NCBI GenBank assembly: GCA_900540375.1
Contig: UQFS01000017.1
Coordinates: forward strand, 7,989-71,988
Length of the DNA: 64,000 nucleotides
Direction of reading: 5' to 3'
From: an uncultured Prevotella sp.
Lineage (GTDB): Bacteria; Bacteroidota; Bacteroidia; Bacteroidales; Bacteroidaceae
Shown: positions 50,201 to 58,672 of the stretch, one piece after another
Numbering within the stretch: position 1 is the first letter of the stretch
Layout: every line of letters starts with the position of its first letter
The notes under the pieces: model-generated
What the model saw: only the letters and a program-made list of their open reading frames with translations
Database searches by the model: none
What the model was told of the DNA's origin: nothing
Position numbers and translations under genes: made by a program

Positions 50201-50544
50201 CCAAGCCCGACAAGATATTCTACCAGGGCATGGCCCTGCTGAAGCTCGGCAGGACCGACGAGGCGCACGGACGCTTCTACAGGCTCGTCAACTATGGCAA
50301 GAACCACCTCTTCGACAACGTCGTCATGGACTACTTCGCCGTCTCGCTGCCCGACCTACAGATATGGGAAGGCAACCTTAACCTCGCCAACCGCGTGCAC
50401 TGCAACTATATGCTGGCACTCGGATACTACGGGCTGCACGACGAGACACACAGCATGAAACACCTTGTCTTGGCTACTCAGTTGGATCCCAATCACTTGG
50501 GAATCTATCAGTTCAGAACTTTTATCAATCCATCTGTGATATAA
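47284..50544 (+). CDS. DUF5107 domain protein with TPR repeats
   Basis: A 1086-residue protein without a signal peptide, so probably cytoplasmic. Residues about 1-380 form the DUF5107 region, whose MVLPELGGRIQMAYDKVKGR segment, ISGGIEFNWPQHHRP and MAGVFTENQPDFTWL resemble the aldose-1-epimerase-like super-sandwich fold. Residues about 450-1085 are TPR units (for example GLNQMGLWYLRRGRFDKAEP and AHYYLGTLYYGARQYDVARL). The family is widespread in carbohydrate loci but its activity is not established to my knowledge; a mutarotase, hydrolase or sugar-binding role is possible. It lies between the transporter and GH35 (one base before the latter's start), implying a part in galactoside use. Confidence 0.9.
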   Translation: MVKAWKEDVVIPTYEIGQPDKNPMYLEKRVYQGSSGVVYPYPVIEKISDQPVAHTWHAIYIENEYIKVMVLPELGGRIQMAYDKVKGRHFVYYNHVIKPALVGLTGPWISGGIEFNWPQHHRPSTFLPVDATIEENADGSVSVWVNEYERMFHQKGAAGFTLRPGKAYLEIRGHLYNGTPLPQTFLWWANPAVAVNDYYQSVFPQDINAVFDHGKRAVSSFPIATGTYYKMDYSAGVDISNYKNIKVPTSYMGINSKYNFEGGYENDSHGGMLHVASHHVSPGKKQWTWGNGDFGRAWDRNLTDHDGPYIELMAGVFTENQPDFTWLMPYEEKRFTQYFMPYQEVGIVKNASKDLVFNIDKNEDGTIWFKLYATGKQHVHVVLKNDDGTIYYNKEVDLSPEQMLVEQRIDVNDSPLSTLSFYANDLQWHAEPDEIRPIPDAAEAALSPQDTKANDQLYLTGLHLEQYRHATWNPTDYYEEALRRDPNDYRGLNQMGLWYLRRGRFDKAEPYLRHAQKVLYKRNPNPYDGEPLYNLALTLRCQGRRHEAYEWFWKAAWSYAWRSAALYQAACISAKEGRLNDALDEIDSSLACNSRNHKALALRATVLRLAGRKDEALSVCQESKQIDLFNYGCRYEEYLLTGDKDVLDELIALMHGQPNNYDELGLDYWRCGQDEVAAAIWQLAVDNGATTAMTYYYMGLAGKKEGFDFGAQACSDYCFPNRLEAILALQAAIDYNAGDAKAHYYLGTLYYGARQYDVARLHWNRSAELDPTFPTVWRNLALEEFNKENNPEQAVADMEKAFSLNTRDSRILMELDQLYKRLGYDHDMWLKHLEQYPELIAQRDDLLLEEITLLNLTGHYEQAKEKLDAHQFHPWEGGEGKVSGQYQLSRVELARQALDRKDFDAAIQLLNECLVYPPHLGEDKLYGAQENDFYYLLGCAYDAKGENAKAVDCWEKATLGPTEPAAAMYYNDAKPDKIFYQGMALLKLGRTDEAHGRFYRLVNYGKNHLFDNVVMDYFAVSLPDLQIWEGNLNLANRVHCNYMLALGYYGLHDETHSMKHLVLATQLDPNHLGIYQFRTFINPSVI

Positions 50545-50545
50545 A

Positions 50546-52612
50546 ATGAACAATATGCAATCTGTTATGAAATGTCTTTTGAAATCTTTCGTATTATTGG
50601 CCCTCTTGCTGACCTTGCATCCACAAGCGTGGGCACAGCCGAAGATTACCTGGGACTCCAAGAGTCTCCTGGTCGACGGGCGACGTGTGGTGCCGGTCAT
50701 GGGAGAGATACACTATTCGCGTCTTCCGGAAGACGAGTGGGAGAGTGCTGTTAAGAATATGAAGGCTGGTGGCGTGACGATGATTGCCACCTATGTCTTC
50801 TGGAACCATGTGGAGGAACAGGAAGGCCAGTGGGACTGGAGCGGACGGCGCAACCTCCGCCACTTCCTGGAAATCTGCAAGCAAGAGCAGATGCCGGTCG
50901 TCCTTCGTCTGGGTCCTTTCTGCCACGGCGAGGTGCGCAATGGCGGCATCCCCGACTGGTTCTTCACCAAAGGCATCAAGAGTCGCAGTGAGGATCCTCG
51001 CTTCTTAGCCCTTGTCGAGAAGCTCTACCGGCAAATCTTCACCCAGGTGCAAGGCTTGCAATGGAAAGACGGCGGCCCGGTCATCGCCTGTCAGTTCGAC
51101 AACGAATACCACGGGAAGGGCTCGTACCTCATGGCACTGAAGCAGGTGGCACAGCGCATCGGCTTCGACCTGCCCTTCTACACACGCACCGGCTGGCCCA
51201 ACCTCGCCACACCCGTGCCCTACGGCGAGATACTGCCCCTCTATGGCGACTATGCCGACGGCTTTTGGGAGCGAAGCATAGCACCGACCGCCGGTAACTA
51301 CTATAAAGCATTCTTCTTCCAGCCTAATCGTGTCAATGACAATATAGCTACCGAACAGATCAAGTATGACAGTGTGTCTTCCTCCTCTGCTGGAAAGGGC
51401 CGGGGCGGTGCTTCTTATCCTTATTTCACTTGTGAGCTTGGTGGCGGCATGATGACCTCGTATCACCGTCGCGTCTACATGTATCCCAACGATGCCTATG
51501 CCATGGCCGTGGTGAAGCTTGGCAGTGGCAGCAACCTGTTGGGCTATTATATGTATCATGGTGGTACCAACCCCGAGGGCAAGTGCGCTTATCTCAATGA
51601 GACGCAGCGCACGATGGCTACCAACTACAATGACTTGCCGGTGAAGACCTATGATTTTCAGGCTCCTCTTGGCGAGTTTGGGCAGGCGAACTCTGTCTTC
51701 TTCCGCCTGCGTCCCCTTCACCGTTTCATGCACGACTTCCAAGAGACGCTGGCACCGATGGAGGCACACTTCCCCAACACGGCGCAGGCACGCAAGGGCG
51801 ACGATTCTTATCTGCGGTGGAGCTATCGCAGCGACGGACATTCAGCGTTTGTCTTCTTCAACAACTATGAGCGCCTGCAGCATCTCACGGCAAAGAAAGG
51901 CGTGCAGTTCCATGTCGGTGACGTAACATTCCCCTCGCGCCCGATGGTCATTCCCGCTGACGCTATCGGCATCTTCCCCGTTGGTGTGGCGGGCATCCGC
52001 CATGCCACGGCACAGGTCGTTGGCAAGGAAGGCAGCAAAGTCTATCTCATGCAGGTGAAAGGTGTTCCTGTGGAGATCGCTTTTGAGGATGGGAAGGTTA
52101 TCAGAAACGCTAAGCCGCGCGGAACGGGCAAGCCCATCTATAAGCACTATTACCTGCTGACCACCGAAGAGGCAGAGCAGATGGGCAAGACCGTGAAGCC
52201 TTTCTCGCATACGGTGATGGAGAAGGTGCCTTTTGAAAGAAAGCGTGAGGCTGGACCGCTGCGAACGATTACCATCGGAGTGAACAAGGTTGCTGAGGAA
52301 CCGACAGACGCTGACTTCAACCAAGCAGCAGTCTACACGATCAGTCTGCCCGACAGCCTTTCTCCTGATGCGCTCCTCGACATCAACTACCACGGCGACT
52401 GCGCACGACTCTATGCCAATGGCAAGCTGATTGACGACAACTTCTACAACGGCCGGCACTTCCAGTATGGTTTGTGGCGACTGCCTAAGAACACCCAAAA
52501 GCTTGAGCTTCGCATTCTGCCCATGCAGAAAGATGAGCCCGTATACTTCCCTCAAGAAGCTGACACCGCACCGGGCGAAGGCATTAACAGCATAAAGATC
52601 CTCAGCCGATGA
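50546..52612 (+). CDS. GH35 beta-galactosidase
   Basis: Exported exo-beta-galactosidase of 688 aa. Signal peptide LLKSFVLLALLLTLHPQAWA (up to about residue 30). The barrel has GRRVVPVMGEIHYSRLPEDE and MKAGGVTMIATYVFWNHVEE, RLGPFCHGEVRNGGIPDW, the acid/base Glu in ACQFDNEYHGKG and the nucleophile Glu in YFTCELGGGMMTSYHRR, which are diagnostic of GH35. C-terminal beta domains follow. It removes terminal beta-galactose from oligosaccharides in the periplasm. The start is directly after the DUF5107 stop, and the stop overlaps the GH2 start by four bases, so the three genes are co-translated. Confidence 0.95.
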   Translation: MNNMQSVMKCLLKSFVLLALLLTLHPQAWAQPKITWDSKSLLVDGRRVVPVMGEIHYSRLPEDEWESAVKNMKAGGVTMIATYVFWNHVEEQEGQWDWSGRRNLRHFLEICKQEQMPVVLRLGPFCHGEVRNGGIPDWFFTKGIKSRSEDPRFLALVEKLYRQIFTQVQGLQWKDGGPVIACQFDNEYHGKGSYLMALKQVAQRIGFDLPFYTRTGWPNLATPVPYGEILPLYGDYADGFWERSIAPTAGNYYKAFFFQPNRVNDNIATEQIKYDSVSSSSAGKGRGGASYPYFTCELGGGMMTSYHRRVYMYPNDAYAMAVVKLGSGSNLLGYYMYHGGTNPEGKCAYLNETQRTMATNYNDLPVKTYDFQAPLGEFGQANSVFFRLRPLHRFMHDFQETLAPMEAHFPNTAQARKGDDSYLRWSYRSDGHSAFVFFNNYERLQHLTAKKGVQFHVGDVTFPSRPMVIPADAIGIFPVGVAGIRHATAQVVGKEGSKVYLMQVKGVPVEIAFEDGKVIRNAKPRGTGKPIYKHYYLLTTEEAEQMGKTVKPFSHTVMEKVPFERKREAGPLRTITIGVNKVAEEPTDADFNQAAVYTISLPDSLSPDALLDINYHGDCARLYANGKLIDDNFYNGRHFQYGLWRLPKNTQKLELRILPMQKDEPVYFPQEADTAPGEGINSIKILSR

Positions 52613-55407
52613 AATATTTTGGCATTCTCATTTTCTCTCTGCTCTCTGTCCTGTCTGTGGAAGCTGGAAACGTCATCGACCTCAGCGGCAACTGGCAGGC
52701 TCAGCTGCACGGCAACCCATCGCAGTACGCGGTCAGGCTGCCGGGCTCTCTGCTGACAAACCATCTCGGTGACGACCTTTCGGTTAACACCCGGTGGACG
52801 GGCTCGCTCTACGACTCCTCGTTCTACTACAATCCCTACATGGCTCCGTACCGCCGGAAGGGTCACATGAAGTTCCCCTTCTTTCTCACTCCCAACAAAC
52901 ACTATGTGGGTGAGGTGGTCTACACACGTGCCATCTTTGTGCCGAAAGCGTGGAAAGGCAGGAAGGTGACACTTTTCCTCGAACGACCGCACATCGAGAC
53001 CACGGTAACGGTCAACGGTAAAGTGGTGGGGCATCAGATGAGTCTCAATACCCCACATGTCTACGATGTGACGTCGGCTATTGTGCCTGGAAAGGAAAAC
53101 GCCATTGTCATCAAAGTGTACAATGGTATTGAGAACGTTTGCGTGGGACAAGACTCGCACAGCGTCACCGACCAAACGCAGGGCAACTGGAATGGCCTTG
53201 TCGGCCGAATGGAACTGCAATGCCACGGAAGACACGCTGTCGGCAACGTACAGGTGTACCCTCATATAAATAATGAGTCGGCCACAGTTGTCGTCAGTGG
53301 CACAAAAGAGAAGCTGACGTTTCTCTTAGACGGCAAAAGTGTTGACGCCAAGCGGCAGAACGATTCCACCTATCTGTTGGCCGTGAAGAACGCACGGCAG
53401 TGGTCCGAGGCTTCACCCTCTGCCTATCAGTTAGTCGTGTGCTCGCACGATGATACCTGTCGCACGACCTTCGGAATGCGTGAGATCAGCATCCGTGGCA
53501 CACAGTTCTATCTCAACGGCCATCCCATTTGGATTCGCGGCACGGTAGAAAATTGCGACTTTCCGCTTACGGGCTTCCCGCCTACCGACGTGGCGAGTTG
53601 GAAGCGCATCTTTGTCAAGTGCAAACAGTATGGCCTCAACGCCATGCGTTTCCACAGCTACTGTCCGCCTGAGGCTGCGTTCACAGCGGCCGATGAGGTA
53701 GGCTTCTATCTGGCTCCCGAGGGACCGAGCTGGCCCAACCATGGTGTGAAGATGAACTGCGGCATGGCCATCGATCGTTATCTCATGGACGAGACGCAGC
53801 GTATGGTGCGATGCTATGGCAATCATCCCTCGTTCCTGATGATGTCGGCCGGCAACGAACCGGCTGGTGATTGGGTCACTTGGAGCAACCGCTGGGTGGC
53901 TTATTGGAAGCAAACGGATCCCCGACGTGTCTATTGCAGCTTTAACGTAGGTGGCGGATGGGCGTGGGACAATGGCTCGGAATATCACGTGAAAGGTGGG
54001 GGACGCGGGCTCGACTGGAATCATGCGGCTCCACAAAGCATGGACAACTACGACAAAGACCTGCACTTCCCGCGCAACTACAAGGACAGCGTGCCCAACC
54101 ACTCGCCCATCATCGCCCATGAGCAGGGACAGTGGTGCGCGTTTCCCGACCTGAGGGAGCGCAGCCAGTACACGGGAGTCTACAAGGCTTACAACTTCGA
54201 CATCTTCGCCGATCTGTTGCGTGACAATGGCATGGCGACGATGGCCGGGAAGTTTCTCCATGCCAGTGGCAAACTGCAATCGCTGTGCTATCGCTTGGAG
54301 ATGGAGCGCAACTTGCGCACAAAAGATTACGCCGGCTTCATGCTTCTCGGTCTCAACGACTATAGTGGTCAGGGTACGGCTCTGGTCGGACCTCTGAATG
54401 TCTTTTGGCGTGAAAAGGGTTATGTCGACAGCACCGAGTGGCGGCAGTCGTGCAACAACCTCGTCGTCATGGCTGAGTTCCCCAAGTTTGTCTTTGCCTC
54501 AGGAGAGACATGTGATGTCTCCGTCGATGTCTACAATGCAGTCTATGGCAAGGATAGTCTTCGGACCCAGCTGTCTTATGCCATCTCGCCATCAGTTGGA
54601 AATACGATCGTGGGTACATTTGACATCTCCAGTGGCAAGCGTCTGCATGTAGCGCGCATACCTCTTTTCACTAATGCTGTTCAGCCCGGCAAGTACACGC
54701 TCACGCTGAGACTGCAAGCTGACGGCCGGACCGTCACGAATCAATACGACTATTGGGTCTATCCGCCTTTGTCTTCTCTGGATGGCGAGCCTCACGACCG
54801 GGATCTCTACATCACCGACTCGTTAGACAGCCGTGCGCTCACCCTGTTGCGTCGTGGCGGCAAGGTGCTCATCACGGCAGCTGGCAAGGTACGCTACGGC
54901 AGCGATGTGAAGCAGACCTACCTGCCCGTCTTCTGGAATACGAGTTGGTTTAAGATGCGTCCGCCGCATACCACGGGCTTGACCATTGCTACGCAGCACC
55001 CGCTGTTCCGTGAGTTTCCCACCGACGACTGGAGCAATCTCAACTGGTGGGAACTGGTCAACAACGCCCAGGTGATGAACCTCGCAGCGTTGCCCCGTGA
55101 CTATCAGTCGCCGATACAGCCTATCGACACCTGGCACGTGAGCCGTAAGCTCGGCATGCTGATAGAGGCCAACGTGCTCAACGGCAAGCTGCTGATGACC
55201 ACAATGGACATCAGCAACCACCTCGACTACCGTCTGGTGGCGCGGCAGATGCGCAAGGCACTCATCGACTATATGGAGAGTGACAACTTCCAACCAGGTC
55301 TGACGTTGCCCATATCGGTCATCGCCGACCTCTTCACCAAAACGGCTCCGCCCGTCAACATGTACACCAAGGACTCTCCGGATGAGCTGAAACCGAAAGT
55401 GAAATAG
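52609..55407 (+). CDS. GH2-family glycoside hydrolase (beta-galactosidase-like)
   Basis: A 932-residue exported GH2 enzyme. After a signal peptide (YFGILIFSLLSVLSVEA) come the jelly-roll sugar-binding domain (LSGNWQAQLHGNPSQYAVRL, ERPHIETTVTVNGKVVGHQM), an Ig-like domain, and a TIM barrel with RGTVENCDFPLTGFPP, the acid/base Glu in MMSAGNEPAGDW and the likely nucleophile Glu in PIIAHEQGQW. The C-terminal 300 residues are beta-rich and include a class-I-amidotransferase-like strand (GGKVLITAAGKVRYG). The sequence around the active site differs from classical LacZ, so the specificity (beta-galactoside versus beta-glucuronide or other) is uncertain; the neighbours favour galactosides. Confidence 0.9.
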   Translation: MKYFGILIFSLLSVLSVEAGNVIDLSGNWQAQLHGNPSQYAVRLPGSLLTNHLGDDLSVNTRWTGSLYDSSFYYNPYMAPYRRKGHMKFPFFLTPNKHYVGEVVYTRAIFVPKAWKGRKVTLFLERPHIETTVTVNGKVVGHQMSLNTPHVYDVTSAIVPGKENAIVIKVYNGIENVCVGQDSHSVTDQTQGNWNGLVGRMELQCHGRHAVGNVQVYPHINNESATVVVSGTKEKLTFLLDGKSVDAKRQNDSTYLLAVKNARQWSEASPSAYQLVVCSHDDTCRTTFGMREISIRGTQFYLNGHPIWIRGTVENCDFPLTGFPPTDVASWKRIFVKCKQYGLNAMRFHSYCPPEAAFTAADEVGFYLAPEGPSWPNHGVKMNCGMAIDRYLMDETQRMVRCYGNHPSFLMMSAGNEPAGDWVTWSNRWVAYWKQTDPRRVYCSFNVGGGWAWDNGSEYHVKGGGRGLDWNHAAPQSMDNYDKDLHFPRNYKDSVPNHSPIIAHEQGQWCAFPDLRERSQYTGVYKAYNFDIFADLLRDNGMATMAGKFLHASGKLQSLCYRLEMERNLRTKDYAGFMLLGLNDYSGQGTALVGPLNVFWREKGYVDSTEWRQSCNNLVVMAEFPKFVFASGETCDVSVDVYNAVYGKDSLRTQLSYAISPSVGNTIVGTFDISSGKRLHVARIPLFTNAVQPGKYTLTLRLQADGRTVTNQYDYWVYPPLSSLDGEPHDRDLYITDSLDSRALTLLRRGGKVLITAAGKVRYGSDVKQTYLPVFWNTSWFKMRPPHTTGLTIATQHPLFREFPTDDWSNLNWWELVNNAQVMNLAALPRDYQSPIQPIDTWHVSRKLGMLIEANVLNGKLLMTTMDISNHLDYRLVARQMRKALIDYMESDNFQPGLTLPISVIADLFTKTAPPVNMYTKDSPDELKPKVK

Positions 55408-55446
55408 AGGGGCGGAAACAAGGCAAGATATCTCATTTCGTAATAA

Positions 55447-55490
55447 TGTCCATCAAAATAGATGGCTTTGTCCATTTTCTGGATACTTTA
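55447..55490. promoter_or_regulatory. 22-bp direct repeat at the susC promoter
   Basis: TGTCCAT occurs at 55447-55453 and 55469-55475, exactly 22 bases apart, directly upstream of and overlapping the susC -33 region. Such two-turn direct repeats suit the AraC-type domain of HTCS regulators. Part of it (ATCAAAATAG) resembles the reverse complement of a unit in the 22-bp array at 60577-60664. Confidence 0.4.
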
Positions 55491-55505
55491 TATATCTTAA
55501 TTTTG
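55475..55505 (+). promoter_or_regulatory. Promoter for susC-susD
   Basis: TTTC (55475-55478), 19-base spacer, TAATTTTG (55498-55505), 62 bases before the susC ATG; the pair has its own start inside the locus. Confidence 0.65.
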
Positions 55506-55567
55506 CACTTAGAACAGGATTTATATCCGCATCATGATATCTAACTCAAATACTAAAAACTAACAAG

Positions 55568-58500
55568 ATGATGAGAAGCAACCTTATCTATGTATCTTGC
55601 CTTGCTCTGTCGCTATGCGGTACAGTCGGAGCCTATGCTCGGCCAAGTACAGCCCCCGCTCATCCAGAGACAGGCCAAACCTCCAAATCTATTCCTGTTG
55701 TCAAAGGCACTGTGCTCGATCAAGACGGGCAGCCAGTGATTGGCGCCACCGTAATCGTCAAAGGCACCAGTAACGGTACGGTTACAGACTTTGATGGAAA
55801 CTATGTGCTTCGGAATGTCCCTAAAGGAGCGACTGTAGAGATCTCCTTTATCGGCTATGTCAGTCAACAGATGACGGTACAGGGGGCAGCCATGGGTGCC
55901 ACAAAACTGAAAGAAGACAACAAAACGCTCAATGAACTTGTTGTTATCGGCTATGGCACACAAAGAAAAGCCGACCTGACGGGTTCCGTGGCTAACGTAG
56001 ATGCAAGCAAACTCAACACACAGAGTAATGCTACTATTGGACAGGCCTTGCAAGGAAAGATTGCAGGTGTTGACATTGTCTCACAAGGCGGTTATCCAGG
56101 TAGTGGCACACGCGTCATGGTACGTGGTATTGGTACTCTCAACAATGCCACACCTCTTTATATTGTAGATGGCATGTATATGTCGAGCATCGATCAAATC
56201 AACCCTTCCGACATTGAAAGTATTGATGTGTTGAAGGATGCTTCCTCGTCGGCTATCTACGGTTCCAGGGCTGCCAACGGCGTGGTCATCGTCACTACCA
56301 AGAGCGGCTCCAACACGGATGGCGTTCCTAACATCAATGCAACGGCCAGCATCGGAGTGAATGCACCCTCGAAGTACCTCGACCTCCTCAATGCGTCACA
56401 ATGGGCACAGGTAACTACAGAGAGTCGGGCTGCCGCAGGTTTGGTACCGCTCGTGATGGCACAGAACTTAGATCAGCGGGAAGACAACGACTGGCAAGAC
56501 ATCATGCTGTCTCCGGCACTCATGCAGAACTATAATCTCTCGGTTTCTGGCGGTGGAAAATACACGAAGTACTATGATAGCTTTGGGTATACCAACCAGG
56601 ATGGTACGATGAAAAATACCAGTTTCAAGCGCTACACCATGCAGAGCAAGCTTGATTTTGAGAAGGGTATTGTCAACCTTGGCACCAATGTCATCTTGTC
56701 CTATGATGAGAACAAGCCTATGCTCAGTGATATCAGAGGTGGCATGATTGGCCAGAGCCTTCTCTCGGTACCAACGCTGTCACGCTATGACAACACGAAG
56801 GTAGGAGGGTATGGCGCCACAGAGGGCGACGTCCTCAATTTGCGAAACCCACTGGGCATGGCTGACAACAGCCTGATATGCAACCGCGAGAACAACACGA
56901 AGATATATGCCAATGTCTATGTGAGCGTAGAACCTATCAAGGGATTGAAATACAAGTTCAGTTTTACCCCCGACTTCCAGTTCTACCGTTACAACACCTT
57001 TACTGGACTTTTCGATTTTGGCGGCGACAAGAATACCATCACTACCAATTCAGAGACACAGACACGTACGCGCAACCTCTTGTTGGAGAATCTGCTTACC
57101 TTCGACCGTACCTTTGGCAAACATAAGGTGTCGGCCTTGGCAGGCTTCTCTTTCCAAGACAACCGCTATCGCTACTTACTTGGCTCCGGCCAGAATCTTC
57201 CCGAAGGATTGAGAGAGCTCGACGCTGCCACAAGTGGACTCACGTCAAGCGGCAACAGCTGGCACTCTACCTTGACTTCCATTCTCGGCCGTGCGTTCTA
57301 TTCTTATGACAACCGTTATCTCATCCAGGCAACCATCCGTAGAGACGGCTCTTCCAAGTTCGGCCCCGGCCATCATTGGGGAAACTTCCCATCGGTTTCA
57401 GCTGGCTGGAACATTGGTGAGGAGAACTTCGTGAAAAAGAATGTGAATTGGATTGACCAATTGAAACTGCGTCTCGGCTATGGTGAGCTCGGCAACCAAG
57501 AGATATCGAACTACATGTATTCGGCTGTCGTCAGCTCCGGTATCAACTATCCCTATGTGGGCAATGGTGTTTACACAGGTGCATTCCCCAAGAATTTCGC
57601 CAATCCAGACATCAAGTGGGAGTCAACGTCTATGACCAATGTGGGTATTGACTTTATGGCCTTCAACAGCAGGCTGAGCCTCACCTTAGACTACTATGTA
57701 AAGAACACTAAGGACATTCTCCTTCAGGTGCCAATACCTCTTTCGACAGGATCGGCCTCGAATCCTGTGAGAAATGCAGGAAAGATACGTAACAGAGGTT
57801 TTGAGTTCAATATCGGCTGGAACGACCATATAGGAAAAGACTGGAATTACAGTGCCAGTTTCAATGGTTCTTTCAACAAGAACAAGGTTATCAGCATGGG
57901 TACTGACAGCCAGTTCATCACCGGCGGCACAGTTCATGGTGGAACATGGACGACGAAGACCTTGGCCGGCTATCCTATTGCAGGATTCTGGCTGATTCCC
58001 ACTGACGGCTATTTCAACAGTAAAGAAGAAGTGCAGGCCTACAACAAGGATGGAAAGCTCATTCAGCCCAGTGCTGAGCCTGGTGACATACGTTTCAAGG
58101 ATGTCAATGGCGATGGCACCATCAACGATGACGACCGTGTCTATAGCGGAAGTCCATTCCCTGATCTCACCTATGCTTTCAACGGGAACGTCAGCTATAA
58201 GAGCTTCGACTTGAGCTTTACCCTTCAGGGCGTCGTGGGCAACAAGATCTATAACGCCACACGTCAGGAACTGGAGAACGTGACATATGGCAGCAACTAC
58301 CTGGCTACTGTACTGGACCACTGGACAGAGCAGAACCACAATGCCGCTACTCCTCGCCTCGTGTGGAACGACCCCAACCGCAACGCCCGCACGGAGAGCA
58401 CACGCTTTTTGGAAAGTGGCACCTACCTGCGGCTTCGCTCCGTACAACTGGGTTACAATCTTCCCAAGAACTTCCTTGGCATCTTCAAGTCTGCCCGGGC

Positions 58501-58651
58501 ATATATTGAATTAGACAATCTCTTCACTATCACGCCTTATAGCGGCTATAGTCCGGATGTCAATGCCAGCAGCGTTTATCAGCGTGGATTCGACGAGTTC
58601 ATCTACCCCAACAACCGCACCTATATGGCCGGTATCAATCTCACATTCTAA
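55568..58651 (+). CDS. SusC-type TonB-linked outer-membrane transporter
   Basis: A 1027-residue beta-barrel importer for oligosaccharides, working with the adjacent SusD lipoprotein. Signal peptide at residues 1-25, carboxypeptidase-like domain (about 44-125, GTVLDQDGQPVIGATVIVKG and TDFDGNYVL), the SusC linker LNELVVIGYGTQRKADLTGS (about 126-145), plug with GTRVMVRGIGTLNNATPLYI and the ASSSAIYGSRAANGVVIVTT signature, and a 22-strand barrel ending AGINLTF. No N-terminal STN domain, so signalling through an anti-sigma factor is not expected; regulation is by the HTCS gene. Confidence 0.97.
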   Translation: MMRSNLIYVSCLALSLCGTVGAYARPSTAPAHPETGQTSKSIPVVKGTVLDQDGQPVIGATVIVKGTSNGTVTDFDGNYVLRNVPKGATVEISFIGYVSQQMTVQGAAMGATKLKEDNKTLNELVVIGYGTQRKADLTGSVANVDASKLNTQSNATIGQALQGKIAGVDIVSQGGYPGSGTRVMVRGIGTLNNATPLYIVDGMYMSSIDQINPSDIESIDVLKDASSSAIYGSRAANGVVIVTTKSGSNTDGVPNINATASIGVNAPSKYLDLLNASQWAQVTTESRAAAGLVPLVMAQNLDQREDNDWQDIMLSPALMQNYNLSVSGGGKYTKYYDSFGYTNQDGTMKNTSFKRYTMQSKLDFEKGIVNLGTNVILSYDENKPMLSDIRGGMIGQSLLSVPTLSRYDNTKVGGYGATEGDVLNLRNPLGMADNSLICNRENNTKIYANVYVSVEPIKGLKYKFSFTPDFQFYRYNTFTGLFDFGGDKNTITTNSETQTRTRNLLLENLLTFDRTFGKHKVSALAGFSFQDNRYRYLLGSGQNLPEGLRELDAATSGLTSSGNSWHSTLTSILGRAFYSYDNRYLIQATIRRDGSSKFGPGHHWGNFPSVSAGWNIGEENFVKKNVNWIDQLKLRLGYGELGNQEISNYMYSAVVSSGINYPYVGNGVYTGAFPKNFANPDIKWESTSMTNVGIDFMAFNSRLSLTLDYYVKNTKDILLQVPIPLSTGSASNPVRNAGKIRNRGFEFNIGWNDHIGKDWNYSASFNGSFNKNKVISMGTDSQFITGGTVHGGTWTTKTLAGYPIAGFWLIPTDGYFNSKEEVQAYNKDGKLIQPSAEPGDIRFKDVNGDGTINDDDRVYSGSPFPDLTYAFNGNVSYKSFDLSFTLQGVVGNKIYNATRQELENVTYGSNYLATVLDHWTEQNHNAATPRLVWNDPNRNARTESTRFLESGTYLRLRSVQLGYNLPKNFLGIFKSARAYIELDNLFTITPYSGYSPDVNASSVYQRGFDEFIYPNNRTYMAGINLTF

Positions 58652-58672
58652 ACCTTTTACTATTCTACAACT

